A stretch of DNA of 64,000 nt from Candidatus Albibeggiatoa sp. nov. NOAA (GTDB lineage Bacteria; Pseudomonadota; Gammaproteobacteria; Beggiatoales; Beggiatoaceae), in assembly GCA_025800385.1 (NCBI GenBank), contig JAOXRS010000123.1, positions 1 to 64,000 on the forward strand, given 5' to 3'. Position numbers and translations under genes: made by a program. Below the pieces are notes generated by a model. The model worked only from the letters and a program-made list of their open reading frames with translations. It ran no database searches and had not been told where the DNA came from. Positions 47,636 through 57,594 of this stretch are shown piece after piece; position 1 is the stretch's first letter; every line of letters starts with the position of its first letter.

Positions 47636-47902
47636 ATGGCAACTGCACGTTTAGATATTAGACTAGATGAGGAAGTTAAGGCTAAAGCTGAGAAAGCAAC
47701 TGCATTAATGGGCTTAAAAAGTTTAACTGAGTATGTAGTAAAGCTAATGGATGAAGATGCAACTAAGGTCATCGCTCAATATGAAAGTATGACATTAGAA
47801 AATGATGTGTTTGACCAATTTATACAAGCCTGCGATCAAGCAAAAGCACCAAATCAAGCTTTACTTGATGCTGTAAAATTCACAAAACAGAATGGATTTT
47901 AG
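47636..47902 (+). CDS. DUF1778-type antitoxin (TacA-like)
   Basis: This 88-residue ribbon-helix-helix protein has ARLDIRLDEEVKAKAEKATALMGLKSLTEYV, the DUF1778 N-terminus that binds operator DNA. The C-terminal tail (about 55-88) would bind and neutralise the GNAT toxin encoded immediately after. AGGGAA precedes the ATG. It is the first gene of a two-gene operon under a palindromic operator. Confidence 0.9.
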   Translation: MATARLDIRLDEEVKAKAEKATALMGLKSLTEYVVKLMDEDATKVIAQYESMTLENDVFDQFIQACDQAKAPNQALLDAVKFTKQNGF

Positions 47903-48439
47903 ATGGATTACACCACAAAGAGATTTGAAGAATTGAATAAAACAGCCCATGAGCGAGATAGCTTTGACTGTGGACAAGCCGAACTTAATACTTTCCTAAA
48001 AACCCAAGCTCTTAAACATATGAAAGCAGGTATTAGCCGCACAATGGTTTTGCCTGCCACAACAACACTTAACCAAAAACAACCAATTTATTCATTTTAC
48101 ACTATTGCTGGTAGTTCTATTCGCCGCGAGACATTACCTGACAGCCAAGCAAAAAAATTACCGCGTTATCCTATACCTGTTTTTTTACTTGCACAACTTG
48201 CTGTTCATCAAGATTTACAAAGTCATGGATTAGGCAAAATAACACTCACTAAAGCACTAGAACATTTATTAGAAGTAAATACACATATGCCTGCTTATGC
48301 TATTGTTGTAGATAGCCTCCATAATGAAATAATAGGATTTTATGAAAAATTTGGATTTGAAAGATTATACGAACATAGTAATGGCCATATACGCTTATTC
48401 TTACCAATGAAAACAATAGCTAATATATTCTCTCAATAA
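47903..48439 (+). CDS. GNAT-family acetyltransferase toxin (TacT-like)
   Basis: This 178-residue toxin starts directly at the stop of the antitoxin gene. TacT homologues acetylate aminoacyl-tRNA and stop translation. Features: N-terminal DSFDCGQAELNTFLKTQALKHM, GNAT acetyl-CoA loop QDLQSHGLGK (about 115-125) and catalytic Tyr in FYEKFGFERL near the end. Type II toxin-antitoxin behaviour is inferred from the pairing. Confidence 0.9.
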   Translation: MDYTTKRFEELNKTAHERDSFDCGQAELNTFLKTQALKHMKAGISRTMVLPATTTLNQKQPIYSFYTIAGSSIRRETLPDSQAKKLPRYPIPVFLLAQLAVHQDLQSHGLGKITLTKALEHLLEVNTHMPAYAIVVDSLHNEIIGFYEKFGFERLYEHSNGHIRLFLPMKTIANIFSQ

Positions 48440-48442
48440 GTG

Positions 48443-48562
48443 TTAAGACGCAGAGCGTCAAAACTGAATTACCACGCAAAGCATGGTAACTAGATGAAAA
48501 CGTCGGGTTTCCTTGTTCCAATGCTCACCGTTGGAATACAGCCGCGACGCTCTGCGTCTTAA
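48443..48562. repeat. 120-bp inverted-repeat element (MITE-like)
   Basis: TTAAGACGCAGAGCGTC at 48443-48459 and its exact reverse complement at 48546-48562 bracket about 86 bases. The interior contains nested stems (ACCA...TGGT near 48471-48487 and TCCAA...TTGGA near 48517-48535). Such mobile intergenic elements are common in some gammaproteobacteria; transposase-dependent mobility is unproven. It separates the toxin-antitoxin pair from hsdR. Confidence 0.7.
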
Positions 48563-48582
48563 GCAAATCCAAAATAATGCAA

Positions 48583-51096
48583 TTAACTCAAAAACTGCTC
48601 TAAAGACACATGATCCTGAACATACAAGGGCACGCGCTTGCGCCAATCAGATGGAACAGCCTTAAAATCACGCATCGAAAACGTCGGGTTGGTATGTAGC
48701 TCAGCATAATGTCCCTGATCGATAATCTCCCGTAACTGATCGTCCGTTGCATATGCCTTAAAATAATCCTTAATCACCACCATCGATTCTGATGCATCAA
48801 GCGCAACCGCATTAACAAACTTTACAAATTCATCCTCTAACAACTCATCTTTAGACTTAAAATGACTAATCAAACCAAATATTTTTTCTAAAATCTCCCG
48901 CAAATCTAAACGCCTATCGACCTCAGCCGCCTGCCGTAATTTATCCACGGTAAAAAATGCACTCGGCTTGTTCATAATCTCCTGATTCACATAATGAATT
49001 GCACTCTCCCATTGCGCTTGCTGCACATATTGCCGAACCGTCGAATTATCCTTGACCGTATCCTCAAACTGACGGAAAAACATCCGATCAATTTTCATCC
49101 CACCATAACCTACTTTTTCTTCTTTCACAGTCAAAATCACATCTGAATCTGTATGCTTATACGCCCCAATCACTGTGCCCGACGACGTATCGATATTGCG
49201 GTCAGCCTTCGCAGGTGATGGCAACTTCAACACCTCATCATAATTAAACTGCTCCTCAAAATATTCACAATTTGCAAAGAAATCAAATAGCTTAAACTCG
49301 GTTTTCTCTGGCTGCTGCACCGTTGCTTTAAGCTGCTTATCGTACAAGTTATCCAAAAAGTTGTGCTTGCGCGTGCCACGTCCCTTAATCTGAATAAAAT
49401 CCGTCGGTGAAAAAATCGGGCGCACCAAACATAAATTCAAAATATCAGGACAATCATAACCCGTCGTCATCATTCCAACCGTCACACAAACACGGGTTTT
49501 ACTGGTTTTATACGACTCCAAAAAGTGGCTAACACCTGATAACTTATTATTCGCAAACTGCTCGGTATAACTTTGAGCATCAGCCACATTCGACGTGACT
49601 TGCATTGCAAAATTGGATTGATATTTATTAGGAAACATCTGCATCGCCATCTCATTTAAAATATTGGTCAACCTCGCTGCATGAGATTGACTAACCGCAA
49701 ACATAATGGTTTTACCAATTTCACCACTGATTGGATCACGTAACGCATTATCTAAAAACGTTTTGCAAAAAACCTGATTGGTCATATCCGAGAAAAAACG
49801 CTTTTCAAATTCACGATGCTGATAACGCTGCTCTTGGGTTTCACCTTCCTCATCCGTTACCTCCACGATAAAACCTTGTTCTGATAGTAATTGTGTCGTC
49901 ACCTCAGTTCTAGCATCAACCACAATCGGATTAATCAAATAGCCCGCCTCCACACCATCCAGCAAAGAATAGCGAAACGTGGGTTGGCCATCATCGCAAC
50001 CAAACGTGCGATACGTATCCAATAACACCCGCCGCTCATATTCCCTAGGTGTCGATTGTGTAGCAGTGAGATCAAACTTTTTCAAATAATCCTTAGGTGT
50101 AGCCGTTAAACCCAATTTATAGCCAACAAAATAATCAAACACCTTACGCGCTTTACCACCAATCGAACGATGTGCCTCATCAGAAATCACCAAATCAAAA
50201 TCATTAGATGAAAAATCCCGATATTTATCCTTACGCAATAAAGACTGCACGGTTGTCACAACAATTTCCGCTTTACGCCAATCATCACGGTTTTTTTTAT
50301 ATACAACAGACTGAAAATCTTTTTTTAAGTATTGCGTAAAATCTTTTTGAGCCTGATCTTCTAACTCCAAACGGTCAACTAAAAACAAAACCCGCCGCGC
50401 GTTACCTGTACGCAAAAACAATTTTAATATCGCCGCTGCTGTCAAAGTTTTACCTGTACCCGTTGCCATTTCTAATAAAAAACGACTTTCATTTTGTTTG
50501 ACCGCTGTTTGAATGGATTTGATTGCCTGTTGCTGATAATCACGTAAAAACCGTAACTTATTAGTATTAATAAAGTCAGCGCGCTCTTGCTTATTTTTCC
50601 AGCTTGCAACTTGTTTGTAATTTGGCATTTGGGTTAAAACAACGTAGTCCGCGTCTATCTGCTCTTGAATCAATGCCTCGGAATTGGGATGATGGTATTT
50701 AAAATCTTTGCTCGAGTGTTGTAACGCTTGTTGGGAAGGAAATTGCGTAATCAGTGATGGATTACCTCGTTTTATATCCCACAAATAATGCACATTGCCA
50801 TTGGATAAAATCGCAATATGACACCCATTCGCTGCTGCATATTTTCTTGCTTGTTCTTTACCCGCTAAAGGATCAATATCTAACGCTTTTGCTTCTAATA
50901 CTGCTAAGGGGAAACCATTTTCATCTAATAACAAATAATCAATAAAGCCATTTTTCATTTTATCCGATGACGGCAATTTAACATTGGATTCTACTTTAAT
51001 ATTGGCTTGCCCATTTTTATCATCCAAAAGACGCCAGCCTGCAGCTTCAAGCAATTTATTAATTTTTATTCTAATAGTGGCTTCATTTGTTGACAT
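48583..51096 (-). CDS. hsdR: Type I restriction endonuclease subunit HsdR
   Basis: 837 residues. The N-terminal nuclease carries a PD-(D/E)xK core (Asp53, then Glu68-Ala-Lys70 in VLEAKAL). The superfamily 2 translocase has Walker A MATGTGKT (about 210-217), DEAH at 306-309 and helicase motifs such as GMMTTGYDCPD, with IQIKGRGTRK in motif VI. The C-terminal helical domain should bind HsdM. It is encoded on the same strand as hsdMS but 1.6 kb further upstream, separated by the toxin-antitoxin pair and the inverted-repeat element. I start at the ATG at 51096, which fits the conserved N-terminus, rather than nine codons earlier. Confidence 0.94.
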   Translation of the reverse strand: MSTNEATIRIKINKLLEAAGWRLLDDKNGQANIKVESNVKLPSSDKMKNGFIDYLLLDENGFPLAVLEAKALDIDPLAGKEQARKYAAANGCHIAILSNGNVHYLWDIKRGNPSLITQFPSQQALQHSSKDFKYHHPNSEALIQEQIDADYVVLTQMPNYKQVASWKNKQERADFINTNKLRFLRDYQQQAIKSIQTAVKQNESRFLLEMATGTGKTLTAAAILKLFLRTGNARRVLFLVDRLELEDQAQKDFTQYLKKDFQSVVYKKNRDDWRKAEIVVTTVQSLLRKDKYRDFSSNDFDLVISDEAHRSIGGKARKVFDYFVGYKLGLTATPKDYLKKFDLTATQSTPREYERRVLLDTYRTFGCDDGQPTFRYSLLDGVEAGYLINPIVVDARTEVTTQLLSEQGFIVEVTDEEGETQEQRYQHREFEKRFFSDMTNQVFCKTFLDNALRDPISGEIGKTIMFAVSQSHAARLTNILNEMAMQMFPNKYQSNFAMQVTSNVADAQSYTEQFANNKLSGVSHFLESYKTSKTRVCVTVGMMTTGYDCPDILNLCLVRPIFSPTDFIQIKGRGTRKHNFLDNLYDKQLKATVQQPEKTEFKLFDFFANCEYFEEQFNYDEVLKLPSPAKADRNIDTSSGTVIGAYKHTDSDVILTVKEEKVGYGGMKIDRMFFRQFEDTVKDNSTVRQYVQQAQWESAIHYVNQEIMNKPSAFFTVDKLRQAAEVDRRLDLREILEKIFGLISHFKSKDELLEDEFVKFVNAVALDASESMVVIKDYFKAYATDDQLREIIDQGHYAELHTNPTFSMRDFKAVPSDWRKRVPLYVQDHVSLEQFLS

Positions 51097-51403
51097 AAGG
51101 TTAACCGTGTAAAGTGATGACAATATGCTGAAATATAGATTTTTAATACTTTCTTATAACATATTACAATAAAACCATTATATAAACTAAAAGACCAATA
51201 GAGTTCTTTTGCTTAATAGTGATACAAAAATACCTGTGCTACCAGATTAAATAAAGTGGACTCTATTTTTTATAACCACTTATCAGCTTCCTGCTCATAA
51301 CAAGGCGAATAACCCCATTGTGCCTAATCTTTAAAGTATCCAAACCTTTACACATCCTCTATAATAAAAAGTTATGGTAGTTACAACATTTAAGGGAGAT
51401 GCC

Positions 51404-54400
51404 ATGAAACATCTGACTCGATGGCTGGCAATAATGACGTTCATGCTAATGTCATTTAATTTGTATGCCACTAGTGTCTACTACATTGCCAATAATGGTA
51501 ATGACGCAAATGACGGGCTAAGTCCTGAAACGGCTTGGCAAACGCTCGGTAGAGTAAAACAAGCAATTTTCCCAGATGGGGCAAAAATCTTGTTAAAACG
51601 CGGTGAAACCTTCCGTGGAGAAATGAGCTTACATAAGCAACCACAAAATATTAGCTTCGATGCATATGGAGAAGGTGCAGCCCCAATCTTAAAAGGTAGT
51701 GTGGTCATCACAGGTTGGAAAAAAACCACCCACCCTAGTTTAGATAGTTCTAAAGTCTATGAAGCCGATGTCACCCCATTCATCACACCAAAATCTGACG
51801 GTACTTATAACCCGATTCAATACCTTTTTTCTAATGATGAGATGATGACCATCGCGCGTTATCCTAACGTGGACTCACCTTTAGACAAAAATTGGTTAAC
51901 GGTTGATAAAGGTACAACAAAATTAGGCAAAGACTCTATGAGTTCTCAAGCCCTGATTGATTATAAAAAACCTAATAACTACTGGAATGGTGCGATTATC
52001 CGCTTGCGTAACTATAGTTGGAGTTATCGTATTATGCCTGTGACGGCGTTTAATTCTGCAACAGGTAAATTGATGGCAACAACCAGCCCGTACAATATCG
52101 GCGGTTACCAATTACCTGAATGGGGTTTCTTCATCGATGATAAATTAGAAGAAATCGACCACCCCGGAGAATGGTATTACGATCAAAATACCCGCAAAAT
52201 CTACCTTTATCCTAAAAACAATGCCAACCCAAATAACTTGTTAATTGAAGGTATGTTTTATGGTTCAGGTATTACTTTAAGCAATAAACAAAATGGCGCA
52301 ACGATTCAAAACTTAAACTTCCAGCATTACACTGATGTGGCAATTGCCATGAGTCAAACCAATAACGTCACGGTGCAACACAATATTTTCATTCATAACT
52401 TACGCGCGTTAAAACCGTTCAGTTGTGCTGATTTATACGTCGCTAATAACTATTTAAATCGTCAAATTAAATCAGGTTTTGAATTATTTAGCCCTAACTC
52501 ATTTGACTTAGGCAATACCGTCATTGAGAAAAACTATATTACTAATACGGCGATGTATCGTGTCTATGGCTGGCGTTATAAAGGTGAGTTCGGCGGTATT
52601 CCCATCTCTGTATTCAGTACAGGTTATACAGTGCGCAAAAACTTCATCGATACCAGTAGTTATGTCGGTATTTCCTTACACGCAGGCGGCGAACATGTCA
52701 TTGAAAACAATGTCATTACCAACACACTAGCCTTATTAAATGATGGCGGTGCAATTACCTACAACTCTGATAACACCATTGTAAGAGGCAACTTTACGTT
52801 AAATTCAATCGGTAACGTTGATGATTCTAACGGGTGCATGAGTTTAGCCAAAGACCCTTGTAACCATCACACTACTTACGGCATGGGTGTTGGCTCAAAC
52901 AGTAAATGGATCGGCAACACAATTGAAGGCAATACGGTTGCAAACAACCAAGATGTGGGCATCCGTTTAAATGCGTTTATCAATACCACCGTTAAGAACA
53001 ATTTAACATTTAACAATGATGTCGAAGTACGTTTAGAAGATGAATTAGGCCCGTCTTATGGCAACGTGGTGCAAGACAATACCTTGATGCCATTACATCC
53101 TGATCGCTTAGCAATGTTGATGACCAATGACACCAATCACGGTCGTTATAATGGCAACTTCTATTGTAATCCTTACAGCGATGTATATTTAAGACGTGAT
53201 GGTAAATCTTACTCATTGCCACATTGGAAGCTTAAATTCCCACAATATTCAACAACTGCAAGAGAATGCAGTGTGAAATTGCCTAGTTATAAATCAACAC
53301 CAGTTGGTGGTAACTTAATTACTAAAGGTAGCTTTGATGTTGATGAATCTGGTTGGGTACCTGTAGGTAGCTCCGTATTACACGATACGGGTAAATTGGA
53401 TAGCGGTAGCTTAAAAGTGGTTTACCCTGCCAATAATGGTACGAAAACCAGTTTTACCATTTCATTACAAGGCACATTCTCTGTGACTGCAGGCACTTGG
53501 TATAGAGTCAGTTTTGATACGATAGGTCAAACCTATGGTGGCTTAAATATGGCTATTGCCAGAACCAAACCTGAATATGTGTTTGTAGAACGTGCTAACT
53601 TCGCGATGGCTAATACACGTAAATCACATGAGTATTATTTCCAAGCAGAAGAAACGTCTGATTTCATGAAGTTGTTATTCACGATTACAGAAGATGACAG
53701 TAAAACCTATTGGATTGACAATATTGCTGTGACTGAAGCGCAGTTACAAAATACCCGCTTAGCGACTGAAGAAGCACAATTATTCATGAATCCAACGGAA
53801 CGTTCTCGTGATTTCAATTTGGGTAGCGCAACGTATAAAGATTTAAATGGTAATGCGGTAACAGGTAATTTAACTCTTGCGGCTTATTCTTCAAAAATCT
53901 TAATGTTAGATGCAAACTCAACTTCTGCAGCTGATGTGGATGATTGGGATGAAATTCGCCGTGAATTGGTTCAAGAATATGTTGGCCACATTGTCAACCC
54001 TGATGCTGTGTTATTAGGCGGTAGTGGCGGTAGCCCAACTACACCACCGACTCCACCTGTTACCACATTGGCTGCACCGCAGTTAAGCCTTAATGTTGCT
54101 GATACTACAGTGAACTTTACATGGACAGCCGTTGCCAATGCGACCAGCTATGAAGTGTATTATTCAACCACTGCACAACCTAAGTTGGTGAACTTACTTG
54201 CTGAAGTAGTAGGCACATCACATAGTATTGACGTATTACCGGGCGCAGCTTACCACGTCACTGTGGTCGCAAAAGCGGTGGTCAATGGCCAAGAAATTCG
54301 TAGTGCAAATTCTAATGTAGAAACATTTGATATTCCTGCTCAAAGTGTTGCTGCACCACAACTTACGGCAACTGTGAATGGTAATAATGTAACTTTAAGT

Positions 54401-54619
54401 TGGACAAGCATTCCTAATGGTGAAACCTATTATGTGTACTATGCACCGTATCCAAATGCAGAATCATTGGGTAAATTCCAATTTAATGGCAACAGTGTCT
54501 CAGGTGAATTAGCCCCAGGGTCACAATATTACTTTGCAGTCATTGGGTTTGCGCGAGTCAATGGTAAACTGGTTGCAAGTGAAGCGTCTAACGTGGAAGT
54601 GGTGATTATTCCTCAATAA
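51404..54619 (+). CDS. Secreted beta-helix protein (polysaccharide lyase-like)
   Basis: The 1071-residue protein has a signal peptide (1 to about 22; cleavage near YAT|S). YYIANNGNDANDGLSPETAWQTL opens a right-handed beta-helix to about 610, with repeated N-rich turns (NVTVQHNIFIHN, TVIEKNYITNT, HVIENNVITNT, TIEGNTVANN). A carbohydrate-binding-type module spans about 640-790 (GSFDVDESGW, then a KTYWIDNIAV end), and two fibronectin III-like domains (from about 890) follow a PTTPPTPP linker. The fold is that of pectate or alginate lyases and glycoside hydrolases, but I cannot assign catalytic residues. GGGAG precedes the ATG. It may degrade or bind extracellular polysaccharide. Confidence 0.8.
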   Translation: MKHLTRWLAIMTFMLMSFNLYATSVYYIANNGNDANDGLSPETAWQTLGRVKQAIFPDGAKILLKRGETFRGEMSLHKQPQNISFDAYGEGAAPILKGSVVITGWKKTTHPSLDSSKVYEADVTPFITPKSDGTYNPIQYLFSNDEMMTIARYPNVDSPLDKNWLTVDKGTTKLGKDSMSSQALIDYKKPNNYWNGAIIRLRNYSWSYRIMPVTAFNSATGKLMATTSPYNIGGYQLPEWGFFIDDKLEEIDHPGEWYYDQNTRKIYLYPKNNANPNNLLIEGMFYGSGITLSNKQNGATIQNLNFQHYTDVAIAMSQTNNVTVQHNIFIHNLRALKPFSCADLYVANNYLNRQIKSGFELFSPNSFDLGNTVIEKNYITNTAMYRVYGWRYKGEFGGIPISVFSTGYTVRKNFIDTSSYVGISLHAGGEHVIENNVITNTLALLNDGGAITYNSDNTIVRGNFTLNSIGNVDDSNGCMSLAKDPCNHHTTYGMGVGSNSKWIGNTIEGNTVANNQDVGIRLNAFINTTVKNNLTFNNDVEVRLEDELGPSYGNVVQDNTLMPLHPDRLAMLMTNDTNHGRYNGNFYCNPYSDVYLRRDGKSYSLPHWKLKFPQYSTTARECSVKLPSYKSTPVGGNLITKGSFDVDESGWVPVGSSVLHDTGKLDSGSLKVVYPANNGTKTSFTISLQGTFSVTAGTWYRVSFDTIGQTYGGLNMAIARTKPEYVFVERANFAMANTRKSHEYYFQAEETSDFMKLLFTITEDDSKTYWIDNIAVTEAQLQNTRLATEEAQLFMNPTERSRDFNLGSATYKDLNGNAVTGNLTLAAYSSKILMLDANSTSAADVDDWDEIRRELVQEYVGHIVNPDAVLLGGSGGSPTTPPTPPVTTLAAPQLSLNVADTTVNFTWTAVANATSYEVYYSTTAQPKLVNLLAEVVGTSHSIDVLPGAAYHVTVVAKAVVNGQEIRSANSNVETFDIPAQSVAAPQLTATVNGNNVTLSWTSIPNGETYYVYYAPYPNAESLGKFQFNGNSVSGELAPGSQYYFAVIGFARVNGKLVASEASNVEVVIIPQ

Positions 54620-54644
54620 CACCTATTCATTTGTGATTTGAAAA

Positions 54645-54678
54645 GGCTAGGTTAGATTTGACTAATCTAGCTTTTTTT
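54645..54678 (+). terminator. Rho-independent terminator of the beta-helix gene
   Basis: The stem GCTAGGTTAG and CTAATCTAGC has a single G-U pair and a six-base loop; CTTTTTTT follows directly. It begins about 25 bases after the stop. Confidence 0.9.
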
Positions 54679-54817
54679 GTGATAGTTAAGAAACTTAAAA
54701 GTCAGTTTGAACTTGAGCAAGTAGGCATCAAAATTTCATACATTTTCAGGCTGATTGTTCCCAGAGCAGTCAGATTTCAACACTACTATTCATAACTGAT
54801 TAAGGAGTTGGATAACA

Positions 54818-55513
54818 ATGAAATGGTTTACAGCGTTATTCTTGTCATTAGCAAGTTTCTCCGTTTGGGCGGGCGATGCAGCGAAATTAAACTTTATTGG
54901 TTTTTCGGGTGCAGGTAATTATTTAGCCTATCAACAATCTTGGATTTCTGATGGTGAAGATGCGGCTCATGTAGAATTACATATTATTGATGTGGAAAAA
55001 AATCGCCCTGTCATTTCCCCAATCAAACACCATAACCCAGACAGTCGCCAATTAGCCACAACACGGACTAAAAATTTAAAAGCGGCAAATAGCAAATTGA
55101 AAAAATACAAAATTGAAATGTATAACCAAGGTGATTTGTTGGCTTCTAAACGTTTCAATGATATTGGTGCAAATGGTAAAAAAGTACGTTTTTCTGTGGG
55201 TACACCGTTGGCCAATATGCCGAATATAAAATACACTCTGTCAGTAAAAGAGAACAAAACAGGCCTTAATTGTGGTGATGCGGGAAACGCTAAAATGCTC
55301 CATTTGACTTTGCTCAATGAAGGGGCAAAAAAGACTAAAACATTGCAAAAAGACAGAAATGTACCAAAAGACCGAGGTTGTCCATTACGTTATCGTATTC
55401 AGGATGTATATACGTATCATGAAGAATTTATTGTTGTGTTTTTAAATGTATTTCAAGCAGGTTTTGAAGGTGACAGTATGCGTTACATGGTTGTGACGGG
55501 TACATTGAATTAG
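54818..55513 (+). CDS. DUF2259-like secreted protein
   Basis: The 231-residue protein has a clear signal peptide (KWFTALFLSLASFSVWAG, cleavage about 18) and a beta-rich domain with GDAAKLNFIGFSGAGNYLAYQQ, a pattern of the predicted secreted DUF2259 proteins (COG5497). Function is unknown. GGAG precedes the ATG. It stands 198 bases after the terminator, in line with the next gene, and may form an operon with it. Confidence 0.8.
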   Translation: MKWFTALFLSLASFSVWAGDAAKLNFIGFSGAGNYLAYQQSWISDGEDAAHVELHIIDVEKNRPVISPIKHHNPDSRQLATTRTKNLKAANSKLKKYKIEMYNQGDLLASKRFNDIGANGKKVRFSVGTPLANMPNIKYTLSVKENKTGLNCGDAGNAKMLHLTLLNEGAKKTKTLQKDRNVPKDRGCPLRYRIQDVYTYHEEFIVVFLNVFQAGFEGDSMRYMVVTGTLN

Positions 55514-55529
55514 GATTTGGAGTTAGATT

Positions 55530-56348
55530 TTGTCTCAAATTACCATTGTAACCAGTATTGCCCCTAAAAATATTGATAATCAGAAGCTTGCGACTGAAAG
55601 CTGGGCAAAATGCGGCTTTAAAGTTGTTTCAATGAATATTAAGCAGGAAATTAAACAATTACGCTCCCAATTTCCCCACGTTACTTTTCATGAAGCCAAA
55701 CGTGATGCGCGTAAAGAAGCGGGTCGCCCATTGGTTTATATTAAGGATGTATTGGCTTATTTGCAAAAACACGGTACGCCTGTTTGTGGTATCGTAAACT
55801 CTGATATTCACTTTAAAGCTGCACCTCAGATTGTTGATTTTTTAGATAAATATGCAAAAGGTGGGGTGTTATTTGCTTCACGGATTGATGTGGATAATTT
55901 AGAGAAAACCGCTGGGCGTACTTGGTGGCGTGGGATGGATACCTTCTTTTTTGATAAGCAGTTGATTCAACATATTCCTGAGTCAAAATTCTGTTTGGGC
56001 ACACCTTGGTGGGATTTGTGGTTTATTTTAGCAGCTTTTACCAAAGGAATTGATATTCGTTATTTAACTACGCCATTCGCCTATCATGTGATCCATCAAT
56101 GGAATTGGGACGATAAAATGGCCATTGATTATGGTGCACATTTTGTTGAGTTTTTTGGTGCAAAAGCTTCATCAGCTCAAGATTTGCTCAATTTGGCTAA
56201 AAAAGATGAAAAACAGGCATTAGGTGCATTACAACAAATTACTGCCAGCAGTTATAATACGATTTTCCTTTCTAAAAAAACCCAATGGTTGGCTTATGAT
56301 ATGTACTCGGATTTACTGAAGCAAATCGAAGCAAATCAACCATCTTAA
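55530..56348 (+). CDS. Glycosyltransferase-like protein (GT-A fold, unassigned)
   Basis: The 272-residue protein has an N-terminal Rossmann-like start (ITIVTSIAPKNIDNQKLATESW) and CGIVNSDIHF, which resembles the DxD region of GT-A nucleotide-sugar transferases. The family is not one I can name. It starts with a TTG at 55530 preceded by GGAG; no better ATG exists. It follows the DUF2259 gene by 16 bases, so they may be co-expressed. No transmembrane segment is seen. A transferase role is inferred. Confidence 0.6.
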   Translation: MSQITIVTSIAPKNIDNQKLATESWAKCGFKVVSMNIKQEIKQLRSQFPHVTFHEAKRDARKEAGRPLVYIKDVLAYLQKHGTPVCGIVNSDIHFKAAPQIVDFLDKYAKGGVLFASRIDVDNLEKTAGRTWWRGMDTFFFDKQLIQHIPESKFCLGTPWWDLWFILAAFTKGIDIRYLTTPFAYHVIHQWNWDDKMAIDYGAHFVEFFGAKASSAQDLLNLAKKDEKQALGALQQITASSYNTIFLSKKTQWLAYDMYSDLLKQIEANQPS

Positions 56349-56388
56349 TTACTCTACGGTCTCGACGGAATTTCATAGATATTGACTT

Positions 56389-57594
56389 ATGCCAGCTTTT
56401 GAATACATCGCGCTTGATAAGCAAGGAAAAAAACAAAAAGGTGTACTCGAAGGGGATGCACAACGCCAAATTCGGCAACAATTGCGGGAACAGGATTTAA
56501 TCCCACTTACTGTTGAAGAAGTCAGTCAAAAAAATACCTTACGTCGTAAAACTTCTGCGCGGGTGAGTGCCACAGATTTAGCTTTACTCACTCGACAGCT
56601 GGCGACTTTAGTTCGTTCAGGTCTTGCATTAGAAGAAGCGTTACGTGCCATTGCAGAACAAACCGAAAAACCTCGTACCAAATCGCTGTTGTTAGCGGTG
56701 CGCTCTCGGGTGTTAGAAGGACATAGTTTGGCAGACGGCTTAGCTGATTATCCCAGTATTTTCCCACAGTTATATCGTGCAACCGTTGCAGCAGGTGAAC
56801 AAACAGGACACTTGGATATTGTGCTAGAACGCTTAGCGGAATATACCGAGCAACGTCAGTATTTGCGACAAAAAACCTTGTTAGCTTTGTTTTATCCATT
56901 GTTGCTTACCAGTGTTGCCGTTTTAGTCGTGGTTGGATTGCTGGCTTATGTTGTGCCACAAGTGGTGCAAGTATTTGAAAATATCAATCAAGATTTGCCT
57001 TTTTTAACCAGAACTTTGATTGCAATCAGTGATTTTCTGCGTGATTGGGGTTTTGTGCTATTAATCTTGTTGGCGATGGCGGTGGCAGCTTTTCGTTACT
57101 TTTTACGTTTTGAGAAGTTTCTTACACTATTTCATCGCTTTTTATTGCGTTTGCCTGTGGTTGGCCGCTTAGAACAAAATGCGAATGTGGTACGTTTCAC
57201 TCGTACATTGGGTATTTTGCTGCAAAGTGGTGTACCGATTTTAAAAGCCTTGGATATCACCGCCCATGTGGTAGGTAATCGCCCGATGCGTAATGCATTA
57301 CAAACTGCGGCAGAACAAGTACGTCAAGGCAGTAGCTTGCATCATGCATTGGAGCAAAGCCGCTTATTTCCCCCAATGACGGTGTATTTGATTGCCAGTG
57401 GTGAAAGTAGCGGCAATTTAGAGCAAATGCTCGACCGTGCCGCAACCATGCAAGAGCGTGAATTAGAAACCTTGATTGGTGTATTGCTTAGCTTATTCGA
57501 GCCGATTTTGATTTTAGTGATGGGCAGTATTGTATTGACTATTGTGTTGGCGATTTTGATGCCGATTTTTGAATTAAACCAATTAATACAATAA
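56389..57594 (+). CDS. gspF: GspF/PilC-family inner-membrane secretion protein
   Basis: This 401-residue protein is the polytopic membrane platform of type II secretion or type IV pilus machinery. It starts with MPAFEYIALDKQGKKQKGVLEGD and has two homologous T2SF domains with three transmembrane segments (about 165-195, 220-235 and near 375-395), each headed by LLTRQLATLVRSGLALEEALRAIAEQT- and FTRTLGILLQSGVPILKALDI-type motifs. The second ends in SGNLEQMLDRAA. The rest of the apparatus (GspE, GspG) is not adjacent, so it may be an isolated unit or part of a split gene set; the pilin-like gene at 13518 could be a partner. Confidence 0.92.
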   Translation: MPAFEYIALDKQGKKQKGVLEGDAQRQIRQQLREQDLIPLTVEEVSQKNTLRRKTSARVSATDLALLTRQLATLVRSGLALEEALRAIAEQTEKPRTKSLLLAVRSRVLEGHSLADGLADYPSIFPQLYRATVAAGEQTGHLDIVLERLAEYTEQRQYLRQKTLLALFYPLLLTSVAVLVVVGLLAYVVPQVVQVFENINQDLPFLTRTLIAISDFLRDWGFVLLILLAMAVAAFRYFLRFEKFLTLFHRFLLRLPVVGRLEQNANVVRFTRTLGILLQSGVPILKALDITAHVVGNRPMRNALQTAAEQVRQGSSLHHALEQSRLFPPMTVYLIASGESSGNLEQMLDRAATMQERELETLIGVLLSLFEPILILVMGSIVLTIVLAILMPIFELNQLIQ

